DNA of 64,000 nucleotides from Aureimonas sp. SA4125 (GTDB taxonomy: Bacteria; Pseudomonadota; Alphaproteobacteria; Rhizobiales; Rhizobiaceae): NCBI RefSeq assembly GCF_019973775.1, contig NZ_AP025032.1:1736001-1800000 (forward strand), in the 5' to 3' direction. Each line of letters begins with the position of its first letter. Position 1 is the stretch's first letter. The position numbers were made by a program, and so were the translations under genes. This document shows positions 45,755-56,611 of the stretch, piece by piece. The notes beneath the pieces were generated by a model, which ran no database searches, was not told the origin of the DNA, and saw only the letters and a program-made list of their open reading frames with translations.

Positions 45755-46234
45755 ATGACAGACATCAACTCATCGGCTTCTGACGGGCCCGGAACGGCGA
45801 ACGCCGCCACGTCGATCCGAGTCGCGCGCAGTGGCATGGCCGAGGCGGCACCGGACAAGGTGTGGACGATCATCGGCGATTTCTGCGGCATCGCCGACTG
45901 GCATTTTGCCGTCGAACGATGCGTCCTGTCCGACGAGGGCGGAGTGCGGACGCCAACCCTGACGCTTGTCGGCGGCGCCACGCTCGTGGAAGCAGAGGTC
46001 GAGCGCGATGACGCCGCAAGGACCTACAGCTACAAGATCGTCGAAGGACCGCTGCCGGTCAGCAACTATCTCTCGACATTGTCGGTGAGACCGGCCACTG
46101 GCGCGGGCAGCAGCGAAATAGCCTGGACCGGCTCGTTCGACGCCAAGGGCGTCAGCGTCGACGAAGCGAGCGGCATCATCGCCGGCATTTACGAAAGCGG
46201 GATTGCTGCGCTGGTGGCGAAAGCTGCGGAATAG
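45755..46234 (+). CDS. SRPBCC (polyketide cyclase/dehydrase-like) family protein
   Basis: A 159-aa START-like fold protein of the Polyketide_cyc2 type. After a 25-residue polar leader come APDKVWTIIGDFCGIADWHFAVERCVL and the amphipathic LPVSNYLSTLSVRPA strand, followed by the C-terminal helix SGIIAGIYESGIAALVAK. Family members bind hydrophobic ligands; the ligand here is unknown. ATG 45755 has GGGAGA upstream. Confidence 0.82.
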   Translation: MTDINSSASDGPGTANAATSIRVARSGMAEAAPDKVWTIIGDFCGIADWHFAVERCVLSDEGGVRTPTLTLVGGATLVEAEVERDDAARTYSYKIVEGPLPVSNYLSTLSVRPATGAGSSEIAWTGSFDAKGVSVDEASGIIAGIYESGIAALVAKAAE

Positions 46235-46663
46235 TCGACCGAAGGCACATGCTTCCACCACTCGATGCAGTTCGGCGTCACGGCGTCGAACTGCCTGCGG
46301 CGGCTTCGCTTTCCCTAAGGGAAGTCGCGGCCTCGGTCTCCCAGGTTTCTTCCTCGTTTTACCGCCGACAATCCCTTATTGCTCTTGGAGGGGATAACCT
46401 CCCGCATCCGGGAATGTGCTCAGCAAATACGCAAATACCTGAAATAAGTCGGCCCATACGACGGATGAAAAGCGTCTCCCGATTTCGGCGCGGTATTTTG
46501 TTCAAAAAGTCGCAAAGCTTAATCAAGATGAAAGATTTGCTCCCTCACTATCGGGGAGTGACATCGGCGACTTTCACCTAATCATCGACTGAGGACGCGG
46601 CTGCGACGCTGTCATGGGCGCGGGGATGTCTGGGAGCGGGTAAGAGCACGGATCGGACCAGTG
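46235..46663. other. Intergenic region without recognised element
   Basis: This 429-bp stretch is more AT-rich than its surroundings in its second half (about 46400-46580). I see no gene, repeat or RNA in it. It may hold the promoter of the GGDEF-EAL gene. Confidence 0.5.
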
Positions 46664-48274
46664 ATGCTGAACGCTGCAGCCAAGGAAGCGCTCCGCGAGC
46701 GCAAAGTCGAATTCGGCTACGCGGCAACGGGAGCGGGGCTCGGCCTCGCCTTCTCCGTGACCGGGCTTCTCGTCGACATGCAGGTCCGGGCCTGGAGCAG
46801 TCTCGACCCCAGTGCGGCCGCGACGTTTTCCGCAACGGCGATGCACAGCCTCGCGCTGCTCTCGCCGGCGATCATCGGTTGGATTTTCCTGACCATCGGC
46901 CGCTCGCAGCGTCTCCTGCGCGACAAGCTCATGCAGTTGAACCAGACCGAACAGCTGCTGCGCAGTCAGGCACATCTCGATCCCGTCACGGGGCTCTACA
47001 ACCGCGCCTATCTCACCAAGCGCCTGGAGGAGGGCCTCGCGACGCGGATCTGGGAGCGACGCGGCGTGGTCCTCTACATGCTCGATCTCGACGACTTCAA
47101 GCATATCAACGACACCTTCGGTCACCGCGCCGGCGATCTCGTTCTGGAAGAAGTGGCGCGGCGACTGATCGCCGCCGCGGGACCCGAAGACCTCTCGGTC
47201 CGCCTCGGTGGCGACGAGTTCGTGGTCGTGCATTTTCCGGCCGCCGACGAGACCTTGCCGGAGCTCTTTGCCGAGAAGCTTCTCGCCATGGTCACGCGGG
47301 AGATGCGGGTGGACGACACGCGTATCAGCCCCAATACTTCGATCGGCATCGCCCGCGTCGGCCTCGATGGCGCAACATGGTCCGACGTCATGCGCTCCGT
47401 CGACGTCGCGCTGTATCAGGCCAAGCTCGAGGCCCAGAGCAGCTACCGCCTCTTCGTGCCGGAGATGAAGGCGATGAAGGACGATCAGCTCCTGCTCGAG
47501 GCGGAAATGCGGGCCGGCATCGATCGGGGAGAATTCGAGCTTCACTACCAGCCGATCTACGGCACGACGAGCGGCGCGATCCGCAGCTTCGAGGCCCTGG
47601 TGCGGTGGAATCATCCGACGCGCGGCCTGGTGCCGCCGCTCGATTTCATCCCGCTGGCGGAAACCTCCGGCCTCATCGTCCGGCTGGGGCGCTTTGTTCT
47701 GATCGAAGCTTGCCGGACGGCGGCGACCTGGCCGAAGCCGATCGGCATTGCCGTCAACCTGTCGCCTGTTCAATTCAAGGACGCCAATCTCGTCGACCAT
47801 GTCGAACAGGCGCTTGCGCAAAGCGGCCTCGCGCCGGGGCGGCTTGATCTCGAAATCACGGAATCGCTGCTGCTCGAAGCCTCGCACCGGGTCAAGACGG
47901 CGATGTCGCGCCTGCGCGCACTCGGCGTGCGCATCACAATGGACGATTTCGGCACCGGCTTCTCGAGCCTGTCGAACCTTCGCAATTTTTCCTTCGATCG
48001 CCTGAAGATCGACCGGTCCTTCACCCGCGACGTCGCGGCGAGCACCGAGGATGCCGAGATCGTGCGCACGATCGTACGCCTGTCGCGGACGTTGCGGATG
48101 GAAACCATTCTCGAAGGGGTCGAGACCGAGAGCCAGCTGTCCTTCGCCCGCTCGGAGGGGCTGACCGAAGTCCAGGGCTTCTACTATTCGAAACCCATGA
48201 CCGGTGACGCCGTCGACGTCCTCCTTGCCGAACGCGACGACGACTCCCCCGCGATAGCTGCCTCGGCCGCCTGA
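46664..48274 (+). CDS. Membrane-anchored GGDEF-EAL protein
   Basis: Putative cyclic-di-GMP turnover enzyme of 536 aa. Two membrane segments (about residues 19-40 and 66-85) precede a GGDEF domain with an intact RLGGDEFVVVH signature (near 180). The EAL domain has SFEALVRWNHP near 308, ITMDDFGTGFSSLSNL and LEGVETESQL, so both catalytic sites look intact. There is no separate sensory domain apart from the short periplasmic loop. GTG 46661 or ATG 46664 may start it. A hairpin follows the gene. Confidence 0.93.
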   Translation: MLNAAAKEALRERKVEFGYAATGAGLGLAFSVTGLLVDMQVRAWSSLDPSAAATFSATAMHSLALLSPAIIGWIFLTIGRSQRLLRDKLMQLNQTEQLLRSQAHLDPVTGLYNRAYLTKRLEEGLATRIWERRGVVLYMLDLDDFKHINDTFGHRAGDLVLEEVARRLIAAAGPEDLSVRLGGDEFVVVHFPAADETLPELFAEKLLAMVTREMRVDDTRISPNTSIGIARVGLDGATWSDVMRSVDVALYQAKLEAQSSYRLFVPEMKAMKDDQLLLEAEMRAGIDRGEFELHYQPIYGTTSGAIRSFEALVRWNHPTRGLVPPLDFIPLAETSGLIVRLGRFVLIEACRTAATWPKPIGIAVNLSPVQFKDANLVDHVEQALAQSGLAPGRLDLEITESLLLEASHRVKTAMSRLRALGVRITMDDFGTGFSSLSNLRNFSFDRLKIDRSFTRDVAASTEDAEIVRTIVRLSRTLRMETILEGVETESQLSFARSEGLTEVQGFYYSKPMTGDAVDVLLAERDDDSPAIAASAA

Positions 48275-48322
48275 GCGTTCATCGCGGACAGCACCGACCG
48301 GTCGCACCCGGCGCACCGAATC

Positions 48323-48346
48323 GAGAGGGCCCCGAAGGGCCCTCTC
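48323..48346. terminator. Hairpin between convergent genes
   Basis: A perfect 10-bp stem (GAGAGGGCCC / GGGCCCTCTC) closes a CGAA loop. It has no long T-run, but its position between two convergent genes suggests transcription termination in either direction. Confidence 0.55.
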
Positions 48347-48377
48347 GTCGTTCAGGATCTCGCGGCGAAAGCGGAGA

Positions 48378-48725
48378 TCAGTTCAGCGAGGCGCGGACCA
48401 TCAGCGCGGGGGCGGTGTCGATGCTGAGCGTCTCGCCGGCGCGGCGGATCTCGATCTCGCGGACATTCCTGCCGACTTCGGTCGGGATCGACAGCGTCAT
48501 CGTCTGGCCGTCGGCGAGCGTCGAAACGATCCGGACGGGAGTGGCGCCTTCCCCGGCGTTCATCGTCGCGACGACCCGGAAGCCCTCGGCCTCCTTGGTG
48601 AAATAGACGACGCCCGATCCCGAAGCGAGCGCGAAGCTCTTGCCGGCCATCGGCCGGATCTCGTCGGCATGGGCGGAGCCGACGGCAAGGAGGGTCGCGA
48701 CAGCGAGAAGAATACGGCGGGTCAT
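48378..48725 (-). CDS. Small secreted protein of unknown function
   Basis: A 115-aa protein with a classic signal peptide (MTRRILLAVATLLAVGSAHA, cut before DEIRP). The mature 95 residues are predicted beta-rich, with no Cys. ATG 48725 is selected because the signal peptide starts there; upstream in-frame Met codons only add non-conserved sequence. I do not recognise a family. It is convergent with the GGDEF-EAL gene. Confidence 0.7.
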   Translation of the reverse strand: MTRRILLAVATLLAVGSAHADEIRPMAGKSFALASGSGVVYFTKEAEGFRVVATMNAGEGATPVRIVSTLADGQTMTLSIPTEVGRNVREIEIRRAGETLSIDTAPALMVRASLN

Positions 48726-48896
48726 GGGTCTCGTCCTAAGAAAGATTGAGTGCGTCTTCATTCGCACTAATATCCTCTTACGCTGCATTGCACAAAGCCC
48801 TGGGCGCATGGCTGCCCTGCAACGGGCGAATACCCATCGCATTCAATTGCTTAGGATAAGTTTTGCTGAGTCCGCCGACAGAAAATCTGATGCCTG

Positions 48897-49772
48897 TCAG
48901 ACCAGCGCAAGCCGTGCGTCATGCCGTCCTCGAACGGGCAGTCCGAGCAGAAGCGTCGTGCCGGCCCGGTCTTCGGTGGTCGGCGCACCCTTTCGAGCTG
49001 ACGTGACCAGCATTCGTCCGGCATCGGAGCCGACGAAAAGCGGGCAGGTCGGCTGGCTGACGGGAAGGCCGAACGAGCGCCGGACGGCGCCGTCGGGGCC
49101 GTAAACATCGAGCCGGCCGCCGCCCCAGCGGGCGTTCCACAGGCATCCCTCGGCATCCACCACCGCACCGTCGGGGCCACCGCCGGTCGCGCGAGTGTCA
49201 TGGAAGACGGCGGGCTCGCCGATCGGCAGACCCGTCGCCGGATCGGTCGCCACGCGCATCAGGAGGCCGGTCGGCGTATCGGTATAATAGGCGGTGGCGC
49301 CGTCGGCCGAGAAACAGATCGCGTTGGGGATCGATATATTCTTGTAAAGCTGCCGCAACTCCCCGCGGTAAAACCAGTAGATGGCCCCGAGGCCGGTTTC
49401 GGCTTCCCGTCCCATCGTGCCCATCCAGAGCGCACCGCAGGGATGCACCCGGCCGTCATTCGACCGGGTGGCGGCGTTGTCCGCCTCGATCGCGGTGTGC
49501 AGCGTCAGGTTTCCGCTGGTGACGTCGCGGACGAAGAGACCGGTATCGGCGAAGATCATCTGCCGTTCGGCGTCGATGACCGACAACTGGCTCGCCATGA
49601 ACGGCAGGTCGTGCCGCCGCGTCCTGCCGGTCGCGAACACATGCTCGAACAGCCCCTTTCCCAGAATGTCGAACCACCAGGCGGTATCGGTCTGGGCGTC
49701 GTAGGCTGGCCCTTCACCGAGGAGGCAGGCAGGCGCATCGAGAACCGTCGTGGTGACCGTTTCGGGCTTCAT
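48897..49772 (-). CDS. SMP-30/gluconolactonase family sugar lactonase
   Basis: Six-bladed beta-propeller lactonase of 291 aa. Metal-ligand segments include LLGEGPAYDAQTDTAWWFDI (Glu), RSNDGRVHPCGALWMGTM (Asn/Asp), SIPNAICFSADGATAYYTDT and GPDGAVVDAEGCLWNARWGG. It would hydrolyse the arabinono- or galactono-lactone made by the dehydrogenase in this operon. Its start overlaps the dgoA stop by 4 bp, and it is the last gene of the cluster. Confidence 0.9.
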   Translation of the reverse strand: MKPETVTTTVLDAPACLLGEGPAYDAQTDTAWWFDILGKGLFEHVFATGRTRRHDLPFMASQLSVIDAERQMIFADTGLFVRDVTSGNLTLHTAIEADNAATRSNDGRVHPCGALWMGTMGREAETGLGAIYWFYRGELRQLYKNISIPNAICFSADGATAYYTDTPTGLLMRVATDPATGLPIGEPAVFHDTRATGGGPDGAVVDAEGCLWNARWGGGRLDVYGPDGAVRRSFGLPVSQPTCPLFVGSDAGRMLVTSARKGAPTTEDRAGTTLLLGLPVRGRHDARLALV

Positions 49773-50440
49773 GCCCTGTTCGCCGCAAAGGCTGCATCAT
49801 AGGCGGCGATCGCCGCAGCGCCCCGCGCAACAACCTCGTTCGCGGGCATCCCGGCCTTGTAGAGGCTGGATCCCAGGCCAAAGGCCTTGACGCCGACGCG
49901 GCCGAAGGCCTCGAAGTCCTTGTCGGAAACGCCGCCGACGACGCCGATCGGCACGTCCTTCGGCAGCACGGCCATCATCGCCTGGATGCCGGAGATGCCG
50001 AGGACGCCGGCGGGAAAGAACTTCAGCGCCGAGGCGCCGGCCTCGATCGCGGCGAAGGCCTCGGTCGGCGTGAAGACGCCCGGCATGGTCACCATGCCAT
50101 GTCCGGCCGCGCGGCGGATCACCGCGGGATTGACGTTCGGGCTGACGAGGAGGCGGCCGCCGGCATCGTTCAGCCGGTCGACGGAATCGGTCGACAGCAC
50201 CGTCCCGGCGCCGATGAGGACGCCCGCCGGTGCCATCTTCGCGGCGGTCTCGATGGAGCGGAAGGGGTCGGGCGAATTCAGCGGGATCTCGATCGCCTCG
50301 AAGCCGAGCTCGATCAGGCCGCCCACCACCGTTTCGGTTTCATCGGGCGTCAGGCCCCGCAGGATCGCGACCAGCGAGCGCTTGAGCGCGGGCCAGGCGA
50401 TTTGGGGAAGGGCGGCGTCGGCGAAGGGGGACTGGCTCAT
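49769..50440 (-). CDS. dgoA: 2-dehydro-3-deoxy-6-phosphogalactonate aldolase
   Basis: Class I KDPG/KDPGal aldolase of 223 aa that yields pyruvate and glyceraldehyde 3-phosphate. Active-site segments are VAILRGLTPDE (Arg), FEAIEIPLNSPDP (Glu) and ALKFFPAGVLG (Schiff-base Lys). LVSPNVNPAVI is characteristic of the KDPGal branch. The start at 50440 has GAAAGTT just upstream rather than a strong site; coupling to dgoK (gap 10 bp) may help. The stop overlaps the lactonase start. Confidence 0.92.
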   Translation of the reverse strand: MSQSPFADAALPQIAWPALKRSLVAILRGLTPDETETVVGGLIELGFEAIEIPLNSPDPFRSIETAAKMAPAGVLIGAGTVLSTDSVDRLNDAGGRLLVSPNVNPAVIRRAAGHGMVTMPGVFTPTEAFAAIEAGASALKFFPAGVLGISGIQAMMAVLPKDVPIGVVGGVSDKDFEAFGRVGVKAFGLGSSLYKAGMPANEVVARGAAAIAAYDAAFAANRA

Positions 50441-50450
50441 CGGACAACTT

Positions 50451-51407
50451 TCACGCAGGATTGAAACATTGGAGGGCGCCGGCCATGAGACCCTTGCGGA
50501 CGGCTTCGTCGGCATCGGCGACGGTGACGGTCCAGCCGGTGGCGGCGAGTGCCGTGCGGTAGAGATCGAAGAGCGGGCCCGAGGCGGCGAGGAAGACGCT
50601 GCGTTGCGGATAGATCGCGGCGGCGCCTGATATCTCGAGGCCGAGGAGCATGCCCGACAGGCGCGCCAGCGCCTTGGCCGGGCTGCGGCTGCCGAAGAGT
50701 CCCTCGGCGCGCATCGAGAACAGTCGGTTGAGGATCAAGGCCGGCGCCCCATGCCCGGCCTCGACGCCGCCGATGAAGCTCGCGCTCTCGGCCATGACGT
50801 CGGCCTCGGCATCGAGGGTGTGGCGCAGGATCGACTGCGTGGACAGGAGCTGGAACAATTCGCCCGTCATGAAGCTCGAGAAAGCCTCGATCCTTTGATC
50901 GCCGATGCTGATCCATTTGGAATGCGTGCCGGGCAGGCAGAGGAGCGAGCCGGGCGAAAGACCGAGACCCATGACCTGCGTTTCCTCGCCGCGGATGACG
51001 TCAGGGCCGAAGGGCAGCCCGTCGCCGGCAAGCGCTCCGCCGGCCATGCCGGGGCGCTGAGCCACACCGGGCAGGATGCGAACGTCGCGGGCCATGTCCG
51101 GCACGCGGATGGCGCCGCCGGCGATGGCGTCGAAGCTGGCGGGCGCGTCGACATAGGGCGCCTCGACCCAGCCCTGGCGCGAACCCGCCATGCCGCAGAC
51201 GATCACCGGCAGGTCGTCCGCTGCCTTCACCGCCGAAAGATGCTGCTCCAGCACCGCCTGGAAACCAGGCTTTGCCGCCGACTGCATGCCGTCCCGGCTG
51301 CGCCGCTCGCCGAGCACCGTCCCGTCACGGCCGAGCAGCCAGAGGCGGAAACTCGTCGTCCCCCAGTCGACGGCCGCACAGAAGGGGCGTGTGTCTGATG
51401 TCGTCAT
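50451..51407 (-). CDS. dgoK: 2-dehydro-3-deoxygalactonokinase
   Basis: Sugar-acid kinase of 318 aa that phosphorylates 2-keto-3-deoxygalactonate for DgoA. The N-terminal phosphate-binding DWGTTSFRLWLL motif and LCLPGTHSKWISI are typical of DgoK. ATG 51407 has a clear AGGAGAG site. It lies 107 bp after the dehydratase gene, with a hairpin between them, and 10 bp before dgoA. Confidence 0.93.
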   Translation of the reverse strand: MTTSDTRPFCAAVDWGTTSFRLWLLGRDGTVLGERRSRDGMQSAAKPGFQAVLEQHLSAVKAADDLPVIVCGMAGSRQGWVEAPYVDAPASFDAIAGGAIRVPDMARDVRILPGVAQRPGMAGGALAGDGLPFGPDVIRGEETQVMGLGLSPGSLLCLPGTHSKWISIGDQRIEAFSSFMTGELFQLLSTQSILRHTLDAEADVMAESASFIGGVEAGHGAPALILNRLFSMRAEGLFGSRSPAKALARLSGMLLGLEISGAAAIYPQRSVFLAASGPLFDLYRTALAATGWTVTVADADEAVRKGLMAGALQCFNPA

Positions 51408-51457
51408 CGCGCTCTCCTGGCGGACAGGTCTGGCAGGCAAGTGAAGAAGTCCGGCGA

Positions 51458-51482
51458 ACCGGGCGCCACGACGGCGCCCGGT
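51458..51482 (-). other. Intercistronic hairpin between the dehydratase gene and dgoK
   Basis: A perfect 10-bp stem (ACCGGGCGCC / GGCGCCCGGT) with a 5-nt loop and no T-run lies 50 bp upstream of the dgoK start. It may adjust the relative levels of the two transcript segments. Confidence 0.5.
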
Positions 51483-51514
51483 CCTCGTATTCCCTGGGTC
51501 GGGAGAGGGCGGCC

Positions 51515-53323
51515 TCAGTGATTATCGCGCGGCAGTCCCTTGGTCTGGGCGATGCGCTGGTAGGCGATCGCCGGCTCCAGGACCGCGCCGGTCGACAGCT
51601 GCCCGACGATGGCGCGCTGGATCTCCTGCCACGGCGTCTGGTGCGCCGGGTAGTGGTAGCCGCCGTCGTCGGCAAGCGCCTGGCGACGCGTCGCCAGTTC
51701 GGCTTCCGAGATCAGGATGTCGGCGGTACCGCGGCCGATGTCGATGCGGACCTTGTCGCCCGTCTGGAGCAGAGCGAGGCCGCCGCCGGCCGCCGCTTCC
51801 GGCGAGGCGTTGAGGATGGAGGGCGAGCCGGAGGTGCCGGACTGGCGGCCGTCGCCGATGCAGGCAAGCGAGGAGATGCCGCGCTTGATGAGGTAGTCGG
51901 GGGCCCGCATGTTCACGACCTCGGCCGCACCGGGATAGCCGATGGGACCGGCGCCGCGCATGAAAAGGACGCAGTGCTCGTCGATCGCCAGCGTCGGGTC
52001 GTCGATGCGGTGGTGGTAGTCCTCCGGGCCGTCGAAGACGATGGCGCGGCCCTCGAAGGCCTCCGGATCCTCGGCGTTGGCGAGATAGCGCTGGCGGAAT
52101 TCGGGCGAGATCACCGACAGCTTCATGATGGCGGAATCGAACAGATTGCCGCGCAGGACGCGGAATCCGGCATGCGTCTTGATCGGCTTGTCGAAGGTCC
52201 GGATGACGTTCTCGTCCTCGATCCGCGCGCCGCGGCAGTTGTCGCCGATCGATTTACCATTCACGGTCGGCGCGTCCTCGTGGATGAGCCCCTGCGTCAT
52301 AAGCTGGTTCACCACCGCCGGCACGCCGCCGGCGTGGTAGTAGTCCTCGCCGAGATATTCGCCGGCTGGCTGCAGGTTGACCAGCAGCGGGATCTCCTCG
52401 CCGTATTTCTGCCAGTCGTCGATGTCGAGCTCGACGCCGACATGGCGGGCGAGGGCGTTCAGATGGATCGGCGCGTTGGTCGAGCCGCCGATCGCCGAGT
52501 TGACGCGGATGGCATTCTCGAAGGCTTCACGGGTCAGGATGTCGGAGGGTTTCAGGTCCTCGTGCACCATCTCGACGATGCGCTTGCCGGTGAGGTAGCT
52601 CATTTCCTGCCGGTCGCGGTAGGGCGCCGGGATCGCGGCCGAGCCCGGGAGCTGCATGCCGAGCGCTTCGGCGAGCGAGTTCATCGTCGTCGCCGTGCCC
52701 ATGGTGTTGCAATAGCCGGTCGACGGCGCCGAGGACGCCACGAGCTTGATGAAACCCTGGTAGTCGATCTCGCCCTTGGCCATCAGCTCGCGCGCCTTCC
52801 AGACGATCGTGCCCGAGCCCGTGCGCTCGCCGCGGAACCAGCCGTTCAGCATCGGGCCAACCGAGAGCGCGATCGCCGGGATGTTCACCGTCGCCGCCGC
52901 CATCAGGCAGGCGGGCGTCGTCTTGTCACAACCGATGGTCAGAACGACGCCGTCGAGCGGATAGCCGTAGAGCACCTCGACGAGGGCGAGATAGGCGAGG
53001 TTGCGGTCGAGACCCGCCGTCGGACGCTTTCCGGTCTCCTGGATCGGATGCACCGGAAACTCCAGCGGAATGCCGCCCATCTCGCGGATGCCGTCGCGCA
53101 CGCGCTTGGCCAGTTCCAGGTGATGGCGGTTGCAGGGGCTGAGGTCCGAGCCGGTCTGCGCGATGCCGATGATCGGCATGCCGGACTGCAGCTCCTCCAG
53201 GCTGAGGCCGAAGTTCAGGTAGCGCTCGAGATAGAGCGCCGTCATGTCGGGATTGCTGGGATTGTCGAACCAGGCGCGCGAACGCAGTTTCGTCTGGCCG
53301 GAATTTTCGTTCTTCTTCAACAT
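51515..53323 (-). CDS. IlvD/Edd-family aldonate dehydratase (L-arabinonate dehydratase type)
   Basis: Iron-sulfur sugar-acid dehydratase of 602 aa. Cluster Cys positions are in [21 protein letters not shown] and [23 protein letters not shown], as in the L-arabinonate and D-xylonate dehydratases with [2Fe-2S] centres. [19 protein letters not shown] lies in the C-terminal domain. It would dehydrate L-arabinonate and perhaps D-galactonate or D-fuconate. It is flanked by the dehydrogenase (48 bp) and dgoK, placing it centrally in the oxidative pathway. Confidence 0.9.
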   Translation of the reverse strand: MLKKNENSGQTKLRSRAWFDNPSNPDMTALYLERYLNFGLSLEELQSGMPIIGIAQTGSDLSPCNRHHLELAKRVRDGIREMGGIPLEFPVHPIQETGKRPTAGLDRNLAYLALVEVLYGYPLDGVVLTIGCDKTTPACLMAAATVNIPAIALSVGPMLNGWFRGERTGSGTIVWKARELMAKGEIDYQGFIKLVASSAPSTGYCNTMGTATTMNSLAEALGMQLPGSAAIPAPYRDRQEMSYLTGKRIVEMVHEDLKPSDILTREAFENAIRVNSAIGGSTNAPIHLNALARHVGVELDIDDWQKYGEEIPLLVNLQPAGEYLGEDYYHAGGVPAVVNQLMTQGLIHEDAPTVNGKSIGDNCRGARIEDENVIRTFDKPIKTHAGFRVLRGNLFDSAIMKLSVISPEFRQRYLANAEDPEAFEGRAIVFDGPEDYHHRIDDPTLAIDEHCVLFMRGAGPIGYPGAAEVVNMRAPDYLIKRGISSLACIGDGRQSGTSGSPSILNASPEAAAGGGLALLQTGDKVRIDIGRGTADILISEAELATRRQALADDGGYHYPAHQTPWQEIQRAIVGQLSTGAVLEPAIAYQRIAQTKGLPRDNH

Positions 53324-53371
53324 GATGCTCTCGTCTGTTTCAATGAAAGGGGCAGTGTTTTCGAGGATGGG

Positions 53372-55115
<1,744 letters not shown>

Positions 55116-55419
55116 TTCACCTCACCTGTGCCCTCAATCATCCTATCATTGGCACGTTCAGAAGCAATGGTAACCATGGATCCGGTCAGGACGGGGGATT
55201 GATATGATGAATGGATGTCATGCCCTTGACAGGGCGGCTAAACAAAATCAAGTTCGCATCACCATCCGCGGGGCCCTTTCGCTCGGGCTGCCGGGGGCCG
55301 GGAGAGAGTCGGCTCGGGATGGCGAGGAGCGACAGATTTTGCGATTGCCGCTGGCTTCCGGAGCGCGAGCTTTGCTGGGCGAGCCACGTCGCGACACACC
55401 GTCAAATTGGGAGAGTACC
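55116..55419. other. Divergent control region between gntR and chvE
   Basis: This 304-bp region contains no gene. It holds the palindrome at 55135-55151 and an isolated TTGACA (55226-55231) that lacks a good -10 box at 17 bp (CAAGTT), so chvE may need an activator. The chvE leader is long. Confidence 0.6.
55135..55151. promoter_or_regulatory. Candidate operator of the GntR regulator
   Basis: CAATCATCCTATCATTG has the symmetric form CAATNATNNNATNATTG. It lies 19 bp upstream of the gntR start codon within the divergent control region, as expected for an autoregulated FCD-type repressor. Confidence 0.45.
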
Positions 55420-56484
55420 GTGAAATCATTGAAGTTGCTTCTTGCCAGCGCCGTGTTCGGCCTGGCAGCCCTGGCACCTGCCGCCTATGCGCAGGACAAG
55501 GGCACTGTCGGCGTGTCGATGCCGACGAAGTCTTCCGCGCGCTGGATCGCGGACGGCGACAACATGGTCAAGACACTGCAGGCGAAGGGCTACACGGCCG
55601 ACCTCCAGTATGCCGAGGACGACATCCCGACCCAGCTCTCGCAGATCGAGAACATGGTCACCAAGGGCGCCAAGGTCCTGGTCATCGCCTCGATCGACGG
55701 CACGACGCTGACCGACGTGCTGCAGCAGGCGCACGACGCCGGCATCAAGGTCATCGCCTATGACCGCCTGATCAAGAATTCGGAAAACGTCGACTACTAC
55801 TCGACCTTCGACAATTTCCAGGTCGGCGTGCTGCAGGCGCAGTCGATCGTCGACAAGCTGGGTCTTCCGGCCGCCGCCGGTCCGTTCAACATCGAGCTGT
55901 TCGGTGGTTCCCCGGACGACAACAACGCCTTCTTCTTCTACGATGGCGCGATGAGCGTCCTGCAGCCGCTGATCGACTCGGGCAAGCTCGTCGTCCAGTC
56001 CGGCCAGATGGGCATGGACAAGGTCGGTACGCTGCGCTGGGATCCGGCGACGGCCCAGGCCCGCATGGACAACCTCCTCTCTGCCAACTACGCCGACAAG
56101 AAAGTCGACGCCGTGCTGTCGCCCTATGACGGCCTGTCGATCGGCATCATCTCGTCGCTGAAGGGCGTCGGCTACGGCTCGGGCGACATGCCGATGCCGG
56201 TCGTCTCCGGCCAGGACGCGGAAGTCCAGTCGGTGAAGTCGATCATCGCCGGCGAGCAGTCCTCGACCATCTTCAAGGACACCCGCGAACTCGCCAAGGT
56301 CACCGTCGACATGGTCGACGCCATGGCTGCCGGCACCGAGGTTCCGGTCAACGACACCAAGACCTACGACAACGGCGTGAAGGTGGTCCCGTCCTACCTC
56401 CTGAAGCCGGTTCCGGTGGACAAGTCGAACTGGGAAGAAATCCTCGTCGGCAGCGGCTACTACACGGCCGATCAGCTGAAGTAA
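55420..56484 (+). CDS. chvE: Periplasmic multiple-sugar-binding protein ChvE
   Basis: Sugar-binding protein of 354 aa with a cleaved signal ([26 protein letters not shown]). The mature sequence follows Agrobacterium ChvE almost throughout, for example [40 protein letters not shown] and [21 protein letters not shown]. ChvE binds glucose, galactose, arabinose and related aldoses and, in Agrobacterium, also assists virulence and chemotaxis sensing; no vir gene is seen here. GTG 55420 with GGGAGAG upstream is the start. A terminator hairpin follows. Confidence 0.95.
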   Translation: MKSLKLLLASAVFGLAALAPAAYAQDKGTVGVSMPTKSSARWIADGDNMVKTLQAKGYTADLQYAEDDIPTQLSQIENMVTKGAKVLVIASIDGTTLTDVLQQAHDAGIKVIAYDRLIKNSENVDYYSTFDNFQVGVLQAQSIVDKLGLPAAAGPFNIELFGGSPDDNNAFFFYDGAMSVLQPLIDSGKLVVQSGQMGMDKVGTLRWDPATAQARMDNLLSANYADKKVDAVLSPYDGLSIGIISSLKGVGYGSGDMPMPVVSGQDAEVQSVKSIIAGEQSSTIFKDTRELAKVTVDMVDAMAAGTEVPVNDTKTYDNGVKVVPSYLLKPVPVDKSNWEEILVGSGYYTADQLK

Positions 56485-56501
56485 GACGACACGACAGGTT
56501 G

Positions 56502-56538
56502 CGGCCCGGGACAGCGTCACGCTCCCCGGGCCGTTTTT
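56502..56538 (+). terminator. Intercistronic terminator/attenuator after chvE
   Basis: The stem CGGCCCGGG / CCCGGGCCG extends inward with AGCG / CGCT and is followed by TTTTT. It probably lets the binding protein be made in excess over the membrane components. Confidence 0.8.
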
Positions 56539-56611
56539 GCATACGGGCTGCAATCCGGCTATCTCCCCACGCGGCGGCGACGCCCCTTGCGGGTCTGCCG
56601 GTGGAGGAAAA

